DNA of 64,000 nucleotides from the NCBI GenBank assembly GCA_913063495.1, contig CAJXXT010000003.1:1-64000 (forward strand), read 5' to 3'. Below, piece after piece: positions 45,201-53,502 of the stretch. Below the pieces are notes generated by a model. That model worked only from the letters and a program-made list of their open reading frames with translations, was not told the origin of the DNA and ran no database searches. The position numbers and the translations under genes are program-made. Position 1 is the first letter of the stretch; every line of letters begins with the position of its first letter. Source of the stretch: an uncultured Gammaproteobacteria bacterium. Lineage in GTDB: Bacteria > Pseudomonadota > Gammaproteobacteria > Pseudomonadales > Ketobacteraceae.

Positions 45201-48082
45201 CCCTTAGTAACAAGGTAACTTAAAGGGTTTGACTCAGCAGACTCAATTAATTCTACCAATGAGTTCACTCGCACTACATTAACAATCGTATTTTCTGACA
45301 GACCAACATTAAAATTTGATGCCAGTATTGCTGCACTAGGATAGAGATTGTTGACCGCTAACTTATAACGATTTAGACAATCCACCACTTGGCTTTGCCA
45401 CGCATTAGACCATCGCCTAGCCTTAAGAACACTAAACTGCGAAGGATTAAGGTGCGATATATCGTTATAAGCCAAGGCCGCCAACTTAACGGTCTCAAGC
45501 ATTTCATCTAGTTTTTCACTAGAACTAACGGGGGCAGTTTCAAAACCCAAAGACCATGCTAAAGATAAAGAGTGCTTGTCTTTATAAAGAACATCACGAG
45601 CTATTGCATCTCGTGCAGATAGCCCATAAATAGATTTCTTATGCAGTGCTTGTACAAAACTGTTAAGCCTGTCTCGCTTCTCTTTTAACGCCCTTACAGA
45701 TTCTACCCATCCGTCACTCTTGGCCTCAGTGCGCCTATCGGTTGCAACCCTAAGCTGTTCAAGTACCGCTTTTTTATTCGCCTTATTACTATGCAACTCC
45801 AGACATAAGTGATCGAGTCCAACCTTTTCCATTCGGCGATAAACAACATGAAGCGCAGCCATTTTCTCTGCCACAAAAAGCACTTTTCTTCCAAGCGCCA
45901 TGTTATGGCAGATAATATTCGCAATTGTTTCTGACTTCCCTGTTCCTGGTGGCCCTTCCAATACAAAATCCTGAGGCCGCCCAGAAGCTTCCACCGCCAC
46001 GAGTTGAGAGCTATCACAGTTAAGAGGTGTAAATACCCTCTCAGGGTCAATCTTTTCGTCAACCTCATCACGCAATACAAAGCTGGCATCCTGAACATAT
46101 GCGTTCTGGGGATGGTCAACTAAGTGCTTAACAAAAGGATTGTCTTTTAAATCATCAAGTCGATCTTTGAGATCTTTCCACATCAGATACTTGGCAAAGG
46201 AAAAAGACGCTAGAACTAAGTCTTCTACAACCTCAAAACCTGGCTGTTCCGCTATCGCTGCCCGAACAGTACTCCAAATCAGAGCTACATCCACGCCCGA
46301 CTCATCTTCAGGTAATGTGTCTCGAAACTGATTGAGATCTATACTGTGCTCGGTGTATAAAAACTCAATCAGTGTCATATTAAATATAGGCGTCTCATCA
46401 GGTAATTGACGCACCTTGACCGGAGCCCTAGCGCTGCTTCTGGTGAGTTCTGCGGGTATCAATATTAGAGGCGCGCGATAGGAACGATCATCATCAGGAT
46501 TTTCCTTCCAGCGCAACATTCCAAGCGCCAGATACAATGTGTTCGATCCACCTTCCTCCAAGTCATTTTTGGATTTCCGTAACAGATTAATTGCATTCTG
46601 TTCGAGCTTCTTCTTAGACATATTCGCAAGAAGCACGGTTCCATTAAGCTGTTCTAACGCATACTCTTTATGGATATCTGAGCCAGCCTGTAATCTAAAA
46701 GCTTCCTCACTTCGCTGGCTATCGTTTAAAGGACTTTCTTCGGCCGACAGAAACTTAAACGACGCGCCGTCAGCCAAACTATCTTCCATAGAACCGATAT
46801 CTGGGCAATATAGCTTAATGGCTACCGCTCGATCCTTTAATGCTAATAATGAGTTTCGCTTGGTTAGATCAAGCAGCTTGCGCTGCCAAGCATCAATGCG
46901 AGTATCAGGCGTTTCAGCAACAACTTGTTCATCTGCCCTAACAGGTGGTAAAGGAGGAACGACGGGCAAACTTAATGCATTATCTGACTCAGAGCTTTTC
47001 TCTTCCGATTTTTCCTCTATTGTAGATAAGGGTTTAATCTTACGCGCTCTGGCTTGCTTAATATCGATTACATAGACAAAGTCATCTTCCTTATCTTCAC
47101 CAATTAAGTCTCGTGCATGAGCTTTGGCTTGCTCAAAGGTTACTGGCGTATCATTGGTCACCAAAGTACTTTCAAATAACACTAAGTCACGCGCATCAAC
47201 TCTCTTTCGAAGATCCATTGGATCGTCATTCGTCAAAACAGGAAAGCGCTCATCAATCAACCAAACACCGACATAAGCGTGCCCCTTACCTAAGGCAATG
47301 ACAGGATTGAGACCCATCAATTCAATACAGCTGGCAAACAGCAGAGAAGTATCAAGGCACGCGCCTATCTTCGAAGCGCTGATATCAGCAGCTAATCGTA
47401 TACGTTGCCCTTCCTGCGCAAAGCCTTGAGGAGGGGAAACATACGCGATTCGTTGAGAAAAAATGACATTCCACAGTGCTGCGGCCATTAAATATGGCTT
47501 TTCTCTTGTATTGGACTGATAGCCATCCGCACTCCTTCCGTACCCGCCCTTTTCGAGAACTTCAGTCACCTGTCGGACAAGTGATTCTACATAAACCCCG
47601 TTAGGCTTTACGAATGCGGCTAAGAGATCGGGCTGTCGACTCTCTCCACCCCAAAAATTAGCAGGAAGTACCGCTATTGAAATCATTTTTGTCGTAAGTA
47701 CGTTTTCAGGGTCATCAAGATAGTAAGCAGTTAGAATGACCGAAACTCTCATCTCTTCAGTCAAATTGAAGAGGACGTCATGTGGGATACTCAGAGGGCG
47801 CTGTTGAAGTGATATGACCTGACCAGAGCGAATCTCATCAATTGGCCATTCCTCAGAAGAGAAAAGTTCAGGCTCAGAAGTTAATTTAACGACAAGCTGC
47901 CTCAAAGGCCCATGATCTTCTGCCAAGTCAGATTCTAAAGTCGTATAATGCAAGCTTAGATTCCGAAAAAGCGGGTAAGCATTTTGCTGTGCCGCTAATG
48001 AAAAAGTAGAAAGGTGCTCAGCTTTAATTTTTAACTTCTGTTCCATTTTTTCTCGCATCCCATCATTCTCAAAACTAGACAT
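42242..48082 (-). CDS. hhe: Hhe-like antiphage protein (DUF4011-SF1 helicase-Vsr nuclease-DUF3320)
   Basis: About 1,946 residues. Order: N-terminal part with a transglutaminase-like Cys/His segment (GACLDTSLLFASCIELMG...GKGHAYVGVW); DUF4011 (IDAWQRKLLDLTKRNSLL, near residue 390); Walker A GPPGTGKSETIAN near 710; Walker B VVFDEASQMT and VVGDPKQMPPTSFF near 1340; helicase C-motifs (VQGDERDIIILS, LNVAITRA); Vsr/DUF559 nuclease (FRVDLGVIHPDHPG, GVECDGATYHSS, RDRDRVRHLIL); DUF3320 at the end. This matches the single-gene Hhe defence system. I start at MSSFENDG (48082): the upstream ATG (48151) lies in the end of a group II intron. Confidence 0.8.
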   Translation of the reverse strand: MSSFENDGMREKMEQKLKIKAEHLSTFSLAAQQNAYPLFRNLSLHYTTLESDLAEDHGPLRQLVVKLTSEPELFSSEEWPIDEIRSGQVISLQQRPLSIPHDVLFNLTEEMRVSVILTAYYLDDPENVLTTKMISIAVLPANFWGGESRQPDLLAAFVKPNGVYVESLVRQVTEVLEKGGYGRSADGYQSNTREKPYLMAAALWNVIFSQRIAYVSPPQGFAQEGQRIRLAADISASKIGACLDTSLLFASCIELMGLNPVIALGKGHAYVGVWLIDERFPVLTNDDPMDLRKRVDARDLVLFESTLVTNDTPVTFEQAKAHARDLIGEDKEDDFVYVIDIKQARARKIKPLSTIEEKSEEKSSESDNALSLPVVPPLPPVRADEQVVAETPDTRIDAWQRKLLDLTKRNSLLALKDRAVAIKLYCPDIGSMEDSLADGASFKFLSAEESPLNDSQRSEEAFRLQAGSDIHKEYALEQLNGTVLLANMSKKKLEQNAINLLRKSKNDLEEGGSNTLYLALGMLRWKENPDDDRSYRAPLILIPAELTRSSARAPVKVRQLPDETPIFNMTLIEFLYTEHSIDLNQFRDTLPEDESGVDVALIWSTVRAAIAEQPGFEVVEDLVLASFSFAKYLMWKDLKDRLDDLKDNPFVKHLVDHPQNAYVQDASFVLRDEVDEKIDPERVFTPLNCDSSQLVAVEASGRPQDFVLEGPPGTGKSETIANIICHNMALGRKVLFVAEKMAALHVVYRRMEKVGLDHLCLELHSNKANKKAVLEQLRVATDRRTEAKSDGWVESVRALKEKRDRLNSFVQALHKKSIYGLSARDAIARDVLYKDKHSLSLAWSLGFETAPVSSSEKLDEMLETVKLAALAYNDISHLNPSQFSVLKARRWSNAWQSQVVDCLNRYKLAVNNLYPSAAILASNFNVGLSENTIVNVVRVNSLVELIESAESNPLSYLVTKGVRDLLGSLEKLSETKKEFDQTLNTVGHKISPEILANSPVAEWVDTYRRVKDSWFKRFFAKFKINSVAKKLGYDKFKDLAVLLDIARGFRLQEVIMPLAAPFEEDKIWQGWDTSAESLSAAAIRGKAAHKSLSDIIGLSDDPSVVLTAVKSKLIDGRDFLDNSKVVGHKNEFKQCWSAYISVADEARKLELEFNENSPLETVNPAIDELIASASKFKAWSEWLAAKGAAEEYQLKMLTEGLEARTILPDDAEDQALTAFCRWIAPQLIDESDELRQFKASSHEQLIHEFRELDAEVSNTTSDYVAAIAAQTVPDPFAKDSPKEFGVLARELQKKTRHKPVRSLFNEMGNRLLDLCPCMMMSPLSVAQFLPSDFSGFDLVVFDEASQMTTWDSVGAIARGKNVIVVGDPKQMPPTSFFSGAVNVDDPDEEDLESILDQALAARLPHLRLKGHYRSRHETLIAFSNSKYYENSLVTYPSSDTKVSAVTLHQVDGVYSKGKGRNNPIEAVAVAKEIVKRLTDPARCHQSIGVVTLNTEQQRTVEDLLDDARRKNPQIELYFKSTDTYDGVFVKNLESVQGDERDIIILSLGYGPTEAGGRTMSMNFGPLNKTGGERRLNVAITRATSEVMVFSSFNSSMIDLSRTSALAVEHLKHYLEFAEKGPIALAEQSTAAYGVDQFDSDFEQAVAWALRDKGWKVQTQIGVSKFRVDLGVIHPDHPGVYLAGVECDGATYHSSPSARDRDRVRHLILENLGWRLVRLWSTDYFQDPEEALAKIDRRLNEILEEDRSKAELEQHEEVVSSESLALDDVDETSSPISNSVDVETEKASTNEISSEYDNSRYFDADYKSTLIDIAKSILAEKNGITLHELALDIANLHGLSRTSKKQLQYIIDLVQPWAGLTRDGIHKPVVWSCPEDIVEEMPWRGLAPWGDERDWGDIPYPEAKGLARLALQKSPNDPVSYICSAFKLKRRHEKTLGQFQLWVDEMR

Positions 48083-48107
48083 TACATAACTATCTAATTT
48101 ATTTTTA

Positions 48108-48182
48108 ATCGGGATGAGGAACTCATCGCAGAGCCACCCCTCCCATACCACCGGGCATATGGATCACGTACCACCACGGTTC
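48108..48182 (-). mobile_element. Group II intron 3' end (domains V-VI), remnant
   Basis: Minus-strand sequence reads GAACCGTGG...TACGTGATCC...TATGCCCGGTGG then TATGGGAGGGG...CATCCCGAT, the usual order of a domain V hairpin with its bulge, a domain VI stem and a terminal CCCGAT found at the 3' ends of bacterial group II introns. The domain V stem is imperfect, with an apparent TGGT insertion. No reverse transcriptase or 5' end is present in the right place. It gives the helicase frame a false N-terminal extension. Confidence 0.5.
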
Positions 48183-48220
48183 AAATATTCCTATTCACCT
48201 TGCTCGCTAAAGAGGCAGTG

Positions 48221-48397
48221 CTAAATAGATCTTTTCTGCCATATTATTTCTGGTAAAAACATTCTGGACCCTATGGTTTCATTACATCCTTCTTCGAGTA
48301 TGTCATAAATCATTTCTTTGACATTACTTTCAGTATAGAAACCAGACCAAATCCATTTTTTTATTGCTTCCAATATACATTCTTCATCTTCGTTCAT
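48221..48397 (-). pseudogene. Truncated DUF6891-like gene, N-terminal 58 codons
   Basis: Starts MNEDEECILEAIKKWIWSGF and ends after QKRSI. The start resembles DUF6891-type proteins (I-x-x-W-x-W-S-G-F-Y), which are normally about 200 residues, so the gene appears cut. The group II intron remnant begins 38 bp further along, which may mark the break. Rest of 48398-48617 shows no gene. Confidence 0.45.
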
Positions 48398-48617
48398 CGT
48401 ATTTCCATATTTTTTAACTAGTAGTTAACGTATAACTCCACCATCAATTAACCCCAGCATCTCATTCCTGAAATGTTTAACTTTTAACCTGCTCAGAGTG
48501 TAGCTAACAAGTCACGATAATTACCAGGGGCTAGGTCAATATAAATATAAAAAAGAAGCTTCACACAAAGAGGAAATGAACTTGACGATATATAGGAGGG
48601 AGTGCAAACTGGTCGGC

Positions 48618-48773
48618 GGTTACGGTGTGTCCCGCCCGCTCAATTGGAGTAGGAACACACAATAACGTAACCTGATGCCATGGGTGGATGTTAACCCCAT
48701 AGCAGAAAGGTGCCTTCGCGAGTGCGTCAACACTCCGAAGGCGTGGCAGGGTCCCGCCTCAACGCGACCCCGC
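48618..48773 (+). ncRNA. Candidate structured RNA: four consecutive hairpins, GC-rich
   Basis: Four stems in 156 bp: GGTTACG-GTGTGTCC with GG-A-ACACAC...CGTAACC (48618-48672); CATGGG with CCCAT (48679-48700); CCTTCG-C-GAGTG with CACTC-CGAAGG (48713-48741, loop CGTCAA); GCaGGGTC with GACCCcGC (48746-48773). GC content is clearly above the surroundings. No bacterial RNA family is recognised (not tmRNA, RNase P or SRP). It lies 84 bp upstream of two coupled small ORFs, so it could be a leader, a self-standing RNA, or a mobile-element end. Confidence 0.5.
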
Positions 48774-48856
48774 AGGTGGAACAATAACATAGTCGTAGTC
48801 CCTGCTGGAAGCGTCGGGGCCTTGTCTTCCTCTATTTTTAATTGGATAACAAGGCT

Positions 48857-49087
48857 ATGAAAAAGAGTATTTCTACACATCACGTCAGCAATAACGCTGG
48901 CTACAATGCCAACGACAATGCTAGCTACAACGGATTGAATGGTTTAGATAAACAAAAAAGACCCAACTTTCACCATCAAGCAATAACACGCTACCCTCTC
49001 ATGCCCACATGGCGCGTGTATCGCATTTCTTATTGGTCGCCTTTACAGGGCCCCCGCTCTGACACACCAAAGGAGGCTATAAAATGA
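48857..49087 (+). CDS. Small hypothetical protein 1 downstream of structured element
   Basis: 76 residues from ATG 48857 (an upstream TTG is also possible). Asn/Tyr-rich beginning (NNAGYNANDNASYNGLNGL), then a basic, aromatic stretch (RYPLMPTWRVYRISYWSPL). No family recognised. The stop overlaps the next ATG (ATGA), so the two are translationally coupled. Confidence 0.5.
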   Translation: MKKSISTHHVSNNAGYNANDNASYNGLNGLDKQKRPNFHHQAITRYPLMPTWRVYRISYWSPLQGPRSDTPKEAIK

Positions 49088-49326
49088 GCGATGATACGCC
49101 AAAACTCGTACATGATGCAGAACCATCGCCCCTCACTGATCGTGAGATCGTCTGGGCTATGCAATCTCGATTAGAGAAACTGTTTTCATTAACACTAGTG
49201 ACCTCTAATACTGAACTCGGTAAACAAACCCACGTTATTCAATCTCATCTATCCATGGCATCAAATTCGCTGGTGGATGAATTACAGATATTAGCGGAGG
49301 AACTCGCGGATCGGTTAACCTTGTAA
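49084..49326 (+). CDS. Small hypothetical protein 2, coupled to protein 1
   Basis: 80 residues, helical and acidic (MSDDTPKLVHDAEPSPLTDR, then ...LVDELQILAEELADRLTL). No family recognised. Its ATG overlaps the preceding stop by four bases, with AAAGGAGGC upstream, one of the strongest ribosome-binding sites in the window. Confidence 0.55.
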   Translation: MSDDTPKLVHDAEPSPLTDREIVWAMQSRLEKLFSLTLVTSNTELGKQTHVIQSHLSMASNSLVDELQILAEELADRLTL

Positions 49327-49363
49327 CGATTGATCTTGTAACGACAAACCTTGCAACAAACCT

Positions 49364-49406
49364 CTCGTGATCGTTTACCAATAAATCAAACATAAGCGAT
49401 CACGAG
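49364..49406 (+). terminator. Inverted repeat after the small gene pair
   Basis: Perfect 10-bp inverted repeat CTCGTGATCG / CGATCACGAG with a 23-bp loop, 38 bp after the small operon, followed by a further small hairpin (GCAGG-CTTGAA-CCTGC). Either a terminator or an element boundary. Confidence 0.5.
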
Positions 49407-49448
49407 TTTGTACGCAGGCTTGAACCTGCTTAAACCATTATATTTTTT

Positions 49449-49533
49449 GATGGCTAGGGCCATCTTGTTTATCTTTACAGCCTTTTCAAAGTGATCAAGC
49501 TTATGTGTCATGATCCACCACTCTGCGGCTTCC
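49449..49533 (-). pseudogene. C-terminal relic of the small gene of 21.4 kb
   Basis: Minus-strand frame reads EAAEWWIMTHKLDHFEKAVK then INKMALAI, nearly the same as the C-terminus of the 71-residue protein at 21363-21578. The N-terminal half is missing. The rest of 49534-49730 holds no gene. Confidence 0.85.
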
Positions 49534-49772
49534 TTTGGCTGCTTTACCCTTCTACCCTTCGGCGCCTAACCCTTTGTTTTAGCTTATATAAATGAGGCTA
49601 CAAGCTGGGATACCATCAAAACTCCTAAAGAGAGATTCTAGGGGTTTGAAGTCCCATTTTTTAACGACTACACTTGAATGCAAGGGTACCAATTCTAGTC
49701 ATTACAATGCTCGCCCAGTCATGAGGGTTAATGGTTTTGCTACTTCGAATCTCCAAATTTTTTCTGTCCTCT

Positions 49773-51929
49773 ATGAAGCTTCCCGTTATGTTGGCAAACA
49801 TAGCAGGTGCGCTCCTTATTTTTCCCTGCACCCTATTCGCTGATAATCATAACATTGATTTTTTGGGCCTTAGCTTAGAAGAGTTACTTCAAGTCGACGT
49901 CATTACTGCTGGCAAAAGACCCCAGGAAATTGCAGATATTCCCGCTAGTGTGGTGGTTATAACCCGTGATGAAATCCAGCATCGAGGATACACGTCCTTA
50001 GTTGAAGTATTAAAGAATGTACCAGGGTTCTATGGTATTGATGTGCATGCCTACACCGGAACCGTTTTTGGAGTTCGAGGATTTTGGACAGAACAATCGC
50101 GCAATATTAAATTCCTGGTGAATGGCGAAAATATGATTGAGAACTGGAATGCTCAGTTTACCCTGCGTGGAGGAACTGCCCCCCCTGTTGAGGCCATTAA
50201 TCGAATAGAAATAGTCCGAGGCCCCATGTCGGTTATCTACGGCAACGGGGCATTCTTTGGCGTTATTAACATAATTACCAACGACCTTGATACACAACAG
50301 GGTTCGGGTACCGAGGTGTCAATTCGCTACGGTAGTAAGAATACCCGAAGTGCTTTTTTACGGAGTTATACTTCAGGGTCCACTGATGAAGGTAAGGTTA
50401 TGCGTTTTTCTCTTAACCTTTCCAAACAACGTAGCGATGGTCAAGATCAGCCTTTGGGAAAAATGGTGTCAACTCCAGAAGATAGTTTTGCATACCCTAC
50501 GAACCCAGATGACTTGACGACCGATGGAAAATTAAAAATGGACAAGACGTATATGGATATCACTGCACGGCATGGCAATTTTACCGCAAATATGATTTAT
50601 TCAGAACAGACGTCTGGTTTCTATTTTGTTTTTCCCTCTGTCAACCATGAACCCAAAAACGAAGTAGTGACCAATCATATATCATTACGCTATGACAACT
50701 CATTCTCAGAGGACTTTGATTATCAAGTAAAAATAGGTTCATCAAGCATGCGAAGCGTCGTGCGATGGGATGTAATCCACGACAATTTTTACGTTTATGA
50801 TACCGCTGAATCATCAGCATACTATTTGGAACTAGATGGATTCTACTCCATAGGAAATGACATCGATCTAGCTCTTGGTTATAGCTACCGAAAAACAGAT
50901 AAATTCTTGATTGTCTGGGACTACCCAGAGCTCTTGCCCTACCTACAAAATGCAGAAATTGAATTCTCGCCTGGCGCAGAACAAGTTGTTGATTCCTTTT
51001 ATTCACAAATCGAATGGGCACCTTCCAACAATATGAAATTAATACTAGGCGCCCGCTGGGAGCGAGAAAACACGTACGAAATTGCGATTGTTTCTTCACA
51101 AAATACGGAAGATGAAGCAATCCGTAGCATAGGCAATGAAGATAGCAGTGTGGATATTATTCCCAGAGCAGCGGCAATATATTCACTGTCGGCACAACAC
51201 AGTGTTAAGTTATTATACGGCGAAGCGTTAAACCGGCCTGGCCTATTTCAACGGGTTGATTCCTCTAGAACATCAACAATTCCGCTAAAAAATGAAGAGA
51301 TAAAAACGTTTGAGTTTATTTATTCCGGTATGTTAACGGATACCTTTTCTATAACCACAAGTCTGTTTAGAAATGAATTGGATAACCTTACTGCGCGGGA
51401 ATTCCCCACAGAAGGTGTCGACACCACCAGTATTGTCAGTAGCTCTGGTGAGGTGGAAACTAATGGGGTGGAACTGGGAGTAATAGCGCAGCTAACCGAG
51501 GCGTTGCGTCTTGATGTTAGCCTGACGCATCAGAAAACGGAGGATCAACGAACAGGATTTAGTAATATTGATTTTGGGTACTCCCCTGAAAAACTGGCTT
51601 ATATTGCTGCTTTTTACCAATTTAGCGAAGAGATCAGCCTTAGCGTCAGTGCACGCTACATTGATGAAATGGAAGCCTTGTGGGTAGGAAATGCAGCAAC
51701 AGGAGGACGACTCAGTGGCAATCCTGGCAGTGACAGTTACACCGTCGTTAATTTAGGTTGTAGCTGGCAAAGGTATATGGGGGATGATTCATTTCGCATT
51801 GGCTTATCTGTACATAACCTATTTGATAAAGAATATCGTTTTGCCACGGTGACCCTGAATGACTGGGCTGATAATGGTTTCGCAGGTGAGGAACGACGTT
51901 TTGATCTGACGCTTGAATATACCTTTTGA
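49773..51929 (+). CDS. TonB-dependent outer-membrane receptor
   Basis: About 718 residues. Signal peptide from MKLPVMLANIAGALLIFPCT (49773; the open frame starts 14 codons earlier). Plug domain with ITAGKRPQEIADIPASVVVIT, the TonB box region near LLQVDVITAG, and IEIVRGPMSVIYGNGAFFGVINIIT. A beta-barrel ending in FDLTLEYTF with the terminal aromatic residue. Takes up an iron complex, vitamin or sugar with TonB energy; ligand unknown. Not linked to obvious uptake partners. Confidence 0.9.
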   Translation: MKLPVMLANIAGALLIFPCTLFADNHNIDFLGLSLEELLQVDVITAGKRPQEIADIPASVVVITRDEIQHRGYTSLVEVLKNVPGFYGIDVHAYTGTVFGVRGFWTEQSRNIKFLVNGENMIENWNAQFTLRGGTAPPVEAINRIEIVRGPMSVIYGNGAFFGVINIITNDLDTQQGSGTEVSIRYGSKNTRSAFLRSYTSGSTDEGKVMRFSLNLSKQRSDGQDQPLGKMVSTPEDSFAYPTNPDDLTTDGKLKMDKTYMDITARHGNFTANMIYSEQTSGFYFVFPSVNHEPKNEVVTNHISLRYDNSFSEDFDYQVKIGSSSMRSVVRWDVIHDNFYVYDTAESSAYYLELDGFYSIGNDIDLALGYSYRKTDKFLIVWDYPELLPYLQNAEIEFSPGAEQVVDSFYSQIEWAPSNNMKLILGARWERENTYEIAIVSSQNTEDEAIRSIGNEDSSVDIIPRAAAIYSLSAQHSVKLLYGEALNRPGLFQRVDSSRTSTIPLKNEEIKTFEFIYSGMLTDTFSITTSLFRNELDNLTAREFPTEGVDTTSIVSSSGEVETNGVELGVIAQLTEALRLDVSLTHQKTEDQRTGFSNIDFGYSPEKLAYIAAFYQFSEEISLSVSARYIDEMEALWVGNAATGGRLSGNPGSDSYTVVNLGCSWQRYMGDDSFRIGLSVHNLFDKEYRFATVTLNDWADNGFAGEERRFDLTLEYTF

Positions 51930-51956
51930 TTTTCAATGGATGTTAATATCCAAATG

Positions 51957-52045
51957 AAAGGCCTACATTATCGCCCTTACCGGCTATTTTCTTGTCACAC
52001 ACTTCGATAACCTTTTTTCTTAAGCTCTCTCTTATCAACATTACT
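51957..52045 (-). pseudogene. N-terminal relic of the small gene of 21.4 kb
   Basis: Minus-strand frame reads LIRESLRKKVIEVCDKKIAG then KGDNVGLSF, matching the N-terminus of the 71-residue protein, cut after about 30 codons. It is divergent from rnz and shares the upstream GGAG-TAATG leader seen before the deamidase-like gene. Confidence 0.85.
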
Positions 52046-52119
52046 CCCCATAAAACATTTGACCCAAGATGAACTGCGTTATCATATACTAGATTCCCTA
52101 TCCATCAAGAAGGTAGACC

Positions 52120-53112
52120 ATGCTAGAACTCGTTTTTTTAGGTACATCATCAGGTGTTCCCACCAAAGAGAGGAATGTCTCCGCGGTCGCTCTCAAACTG
52201 CCTGAGCCAAAATCATGGGTACTGGTCGATTGCGGTGAAGGCACTCAACACCAAATATTGCATACCCGTTTATCCCTACAAACCCTAAAGGCCATATTCA
52301 TTACTCATATACACGGCGATCATTGCTATGGCTTGCCAGGATTGATTGCGAGTGCAGGAATGTCAGGGCGCGCCGAGCCTTTGTACATCATCGCCCCAAA
52401 AGGCGTGCAATTGATGTACGAGGCCATTAGGGATAATACGCAACTTCACATACCGTATGACGTGATATTCATTGAGACAGAGGCAATGGGCTCCTACAGC
52501 CTAGGCGACACAGACGTAACGGCTCACAAGCTTTCCCATCGAGTGCCGTCTCATGGCTTTTGTTTTACTACCACCACTACAAACAACAACCTCGACATTG
52601 AAAGGTTAACTAATGACCGCATTGAAAGAGGCCCTGTATGGGGGAAGTTACAACAAGGAATGGATGTAACTCTACCCGACGGAACGAGTTTAAAAGCATC
52701 CGATTATGTTGAGACCACACAATCAACCCAGCGAATAGTCATCGCTGGCGATAACGACCAGCCTGCACTGCTATCATCGGTAGAGGGTAACATTGACGTG
52801 TTGGTACATGAATCGACATACACAGAGGAGTTATTGGAAAAGGCAGGCCCCGGCCCACAGCACAGTAGCGCTAAGAGAGTTGCTACTTTTGCAGCGGAAT
52901 ACGGTATACCCAACCTTGTATTAACGCATTTTAGTGCGCGGTTTCAGGCGACGTCTTCTCGGGGTGATTCCATTGATGATGTAAAGATTGAGGCAGAGAG
53001 TGTGTACGATGGGAACCTTTATCTAGCTAATGATTTCGATACATTTTCTTTGTCTACAACTGAAAACCTTATTAAGAACGAGTCGCAACACCCCGTAGAC
53101 AATATTAAGTGA
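52120..53112 (+). CDS. rnz: Ribonuclease Z (tRNA 3'-processing endonuclease)
   Basis: 330 residues. LVFLGTSSGVPTKERN start, metal motif [16 protein letters not shown] (H-x-H-x-D-H), VAGDN-like IAGDND, VHESTYTEE and LTHFSARF are all RNase Z signatures. It trims the 3' trailer of tRNA precursors. Preceded by AAGAAGG. Pieces of this gene recur at 3636-3703 and 33671-33760. Confidence 0.95.
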   Translation: MLELVFLGTSSGVPTKERNVSAVALKLPEPKSWVLVDCGEGTQHQILHTRLSLQTLKAIFITHIHGDHCYGLPGLIASAGMSGRAEPLYIIAPKGVQLMYEAIRDNTQLHIPYDVIFIETEAMGSYSLGDTDVTAHKLSHRVPSHGFCFTTTTTNNNLDIERLTNDRIERGPVWGKLQQGMDVTLPDGTSLKASDYVETTQSTQRIVIAGDNDQPALLSSVEGNIDVLVHESTYTEELLEKAGPGPQHSSAKRVATFAAEYGIPNLVLTHFSARFQATSSRGDSIDDVKIEAESVYDGNLYLANDFDTFSLSTTENLIKNESQHPVDNIK

Positions 53113-53121
53113 TGTAAACGA

Positions 53122-53268
53122 ATGAACTTAGTAACCAATAATGATGCTCTGCAACAACGACTGCCCTACTTTTCAGGCAAGTACGAATATCGCATTAAAC
53201 TAACTATCAATCTCGTTCAATTCGACTCGTTCTTCAAACTATGCACGGAGTTAGATACAAATGCCTGA
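53122..53268 (+). CDS. Short ORF, possibly truncated gene
   Basis: 48 codons starting 10 bp after rnz (LPYFSGKYEYRIKLTINLVQ, then FFKLCTELDTNA and stop). No ribosome-binding site and no family. It looks like the beginning of a longer gene cut short. 53269-53416 has no gene except a partial copy of the intercassette repeat (53330-53362). Confidence 0.25.
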   Translation: MNLVTNNDALQQRLPYFSGKYEYRIKLTINLVQFDSFFKLCTELDTNA

Positions 53269-53416
53269 TCAACGACTGTGTAATAGCATTATGCCAATAC
53301 ACCCGATGTTATGAATGTATCAAAAATGTGCAGCGACGCCTACCGGCCATTAGCGGACATTTAATCTTCGAAGACAAAGCCAGCTAGCTTCACATTAGCG
53401 ATAAAGCGGTCATTCG

Positions 53417-53499
53417 ATTCAACGCCAAAATTTGGAGCGTTTTTGTGTTGTGAGGAACGAACAACGCAGAAAACGTCCCTCAAGATTTTCTTGTTAGCT
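53417..53499 (-). other. Integron attC site (minus orientation)
   Basis: Read on the minus strand: R'' AGCTAAC-AAG at one end and GGCGTTGAAT (R' GTTGAAT) at the other, 83 bp apart, with a near-perfect hairpin between (AAAAT/ATTTT, GGA/TCC, ACGTTTT/AAAACG, GTTGT/ACAAC). These are the features of attC recombination sites. It follows the cassette gene at 53503. Confidence 0.75.
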
Positions 53500-53502
53500 G
53501 TA

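Noticed and set aside
46539-47075. 178-codon open frame opposite the hhe gene
   Set aside because: It lies fully antisense to a strongly supported coding region (DUF4011 part) and its translation has no protein-like pattern. Same for the other antisense frames in hhe.
48625-48860. 5' end of a plus-strand group II intron (GTGTG start)
   Set aside because: GUGYG matches by chance; no reverse transcriptase and no plus-strand domain V follow. The domain V-like sequence nearby is on the other strand.
48620-48883. Overlapping open frames on both strands in the structured element (87 and 61 codons)
   Set aside because: GC-rich sequence keeps several frames open by chance. Neither has a ribosome-binding site or known family, and the stems explain the sequence better.
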